DNA of 64,000 nucleotides from Posidonia oceanica (Eukaryota; Streptophyta; Magnoliopsida; Alismatales; Posidoniaceae). Shown here in pieces: positions 62,739 through 64,000 of the stretch. The notes under the pieces were generated by a model. It was not told the DNA's origin. It saw only the letters and a program-made list of their open reading frames with translations, and made no database searches. Each line of letters begins with the position of its first letter. Within the stretch, counting starts at the first letter, position 1. The translations under genes were made by a program, and so were the position numbers. The DNA lies in NCBI GenBank assembly GCA_037176725.1, contig JAZBRS010000035.1, positions 50,416,001 to 50,480,000 of the forward strand, written 5' to 3'.

Positions 62739-62739
<1 letters not shown>

Positions 62740-62786
<47 letters not shown>

Positions 62787-62801
62787 GATTGATTGATTGA
62801 T
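62740..62801. repeat. ATTG microsatellite
   Basis: About 15 copies of GATT/ATTG with one short interruption, between the two arrays of element H. Confidence 0.95.
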
Positions 62802-62859
62802 AAGAAAAGGATTGATAAGGAAGAGATTGATCGATGATTGAAAGAGATTGATAAGAAAA

Positions 62860-63335
62860 AGATTGATAAGATATCGGACTTATCGGCTGGCAATGGGAAA
62901 GAGATGATAAGATATCAGACTTATCGGCCGGCAAACGGAAAGAGATGATAAGATATCGGACTTATCGGTCGGCAAATGAATAAAAGAATAGAATGATAAG
63001 ATATCGGACTTATCAGCCGGCAAAGGGAAAGAGATGATAAGATATCGGACTTATCGGCCGGCAAAGGTAAAGAGATGATAAGATATCGGACTTATCGGCC
63101 GGCAAATGAATAAAAGAATAGAATGATAAGATATCGGACTTATCGGCCAGCAAAGAGAGGATGAAGGAATGAAAAGATATCGGACTTATCGACCGGCAAA
63201 GGGAAAGAGATGATAAGATATTGGATTTATTGGCCGGTAAAGAGAGGATGAAGGAATGATAAGATATCGGACTTATCGGCCAGCAAAGGGAAAGAGATGA
63301 TAAGATATCGAACTTATTGGCCGGCAAATGAATGA
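62860..63335 (-). repeat. 41-bp hairpin tandem array, 3' region of element H
   Basis: Units of 41 bp (for example starts at 62906 and 62947) with 45-bp variants. Each has GATAAG-ATATCGGA-CTTATC followed by GGCCGGCAAA and a purine linker. On the sense strand this is a relative of the GATAAGT/ACTTATC hairpin of the D array. Single-arm changes (near 63216-63232) show some decay. Confidence 0.87.
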
Positions 63336-63915
63336 GTTTCGCGAGGGCGAATCATCACATGATACCAGGAATATCATGAGGGAAAGAGAGGGAGAATGAT
63401 ACTAAGGGACGATCAAAGATGCCCCTAGTATCAGGATGATACTAGGGGTTGGCCAACACGTCCTTGGCATCGAAAATAGAGGGTGAAGACTAAACTGACG
63501 TGTTTGCCAGATGAGTAGTTTAGGGTACCAGCCCGAGGATGACAGCTTGACGGACCTATCGCTGGGCAATTGGGGGTGCCAGCCCGAGGGTGACAGGTTG
63601 ACAGACCTATCGCCGGGCAGTTGGGGGTGCCACCCCACTGAAGAAGATCCGGATGACGGTGTCCGGCAGCTTTGCTTGCTCGGATGGCATGGGTCAGCAC
63701 TTGGGTTGATTGAGGAGGACTTTCCTGCGGTGTTCGGCAGCAAGTCTGGCCAGGGGCCCTGCAAATATGATTGATATGATCATGCATGTACTTGAAGCAG
63801 ATTTGGAATGCAAACAGATGGCTCAGAACGCCTTTGTATTGATTGAACTTGATTACATGCCTGTGGCAGGCCAAAAGTTTACAGCATAAAACAAGTAGAC
63901 AGTTACGTGGACGCC
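63336..63915 (-). other. 3' non-coding region of H between array and PMD stop
   Basis: Holds a perfect 11-bp hairpin CCCCTAGTATC/GATACTAGGGG with a 5-nt loop (63422-63448), two copies of a segment with TTGGGGGTGCCAGCCCGAGG and GACAGGTTGACAGACC (63515-63640), then sequence matching the region after the PMD stop in A and F. No gene seen. Confidence 0.65.
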
Positions 63916-64000
63916 CTAGTCGGTCCGGGCTTTCTTTGCCTTTCTGGAGTAAGGGAACTGGGGAGCGCCAGGAGGTATCTCATTGATGGGCCAGAATGCT
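63916..64000 (-). CDS. PMD (DUF7745-like) protein of element H, C-terminal end only
   Basis: The last 27 codons and the TAG stop are visible: a WPINEIPPGAP-like stretch followed by a basic KKARTD tail. They match the ends of the PMD frames of A (WPITEVPPGGP...KKARVD) and F (WPLNEIPPGAP...KKARLD). The visible part is open; the remainder lies beyond the right edge. It is the third PMD copy in the window in the same position relative to the LTR, so it is a regular part of this element family. Confidence 0.75.
   Translation of the reverse strand, partial: AFWPINEIPPGAPQFPYSRKAKKARTD

Larger units (their letters stand above)
55257..64000 (-). mobile_element. Element H: 3' LTR, 3' region and end of PMD frame; continues past the window
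   Basis: On the minus strand from the right edge: last codons of a PMD frame, 3' non-coding region with arrays (63915 to 61182), purine tract, 3' LTR (61167 to 55257). It is the innermost element on the right and inserted into the tail of G. The visible PMD end is open, so pol and the rest of the PMD frame beyond 64000 may be well kept. Confidence 0.88.

Noticed and set aside
61704..63335. CRISPR-like regular repeats
   Set aside because: Tandem hairpin units without unique spacers, in a plant retroelement.

Overview
The window is plant nuclear DNA, very probably heterochromatic. No host gene is visible on either strand. Almost all of it is LTR retrotransposons of the Ty3/gypsy order, of the Tat/Ogre type: giant LTRs of up to 6 kb, a polyprotein with two RNase H domains, no chromodomain, a primer site of the form TGGCGACTCCGCTGGGG, and long non-coding 3' regions full of tandem repeats. 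The species cannot be named from the sequence.

The elements are nested. Left to right: element A (1-18881, minus strand, 3' LTR outside the window) has an uninterrupted 2971-codon gag-pol frame, a downstream frame for a plant-mobile-domain (PMD/DUF7745-like) protein, a leader, a primer binding site and a 5857-bp 5' LTR. A sits in the leader of element B (18882-24875, LTR 19415-24875). B sits in an LTR of element C (24876-28964). C sits in the 3' non-coding region of element D (28965-33598, plus strand, 3' LTR 31018-33598). D sits in the integrase region of an older relic E (33599-34185, plus strand). From the right, element F (34186-48125, minus, decayed gag-pol and PMD) is inserted next to E. 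Element G (48126-55256) is inserted into the gag-pol of F, and element H (55257 to beyond 64000) into the 3' region of G. The order of nesting agrees with decay: innermost A is open throughout, while outer F has many stops and frameshifts.

An intact element of this kind would work as follows. The LTR drives a long transcript. Gag-pol gives capsid, protease, reverse transcriptase with two RNase H domains, and integrase. The PMD protein lies in the envelope-like position after pol and is probably read from a spliced or internally started RNA, because a splice-acceptor-like CAG/GTACCT lies 47 bp before its ATG in both A and F. The 3' region carries element-specific arrays of short hairpins, ended by a purine tract and the 3' LTR.

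The features most worth following are the PMD cargo kept in A, F and H; hairpin arrays whose stems change in both arms together; an LTR core block and a second primer-site-like motif kept in LTRs that otherwise align poorly; and seven copies of an 18-bp palindrome confined to the LTR of F. All homology statements are from reading the sequence; no searches were run.
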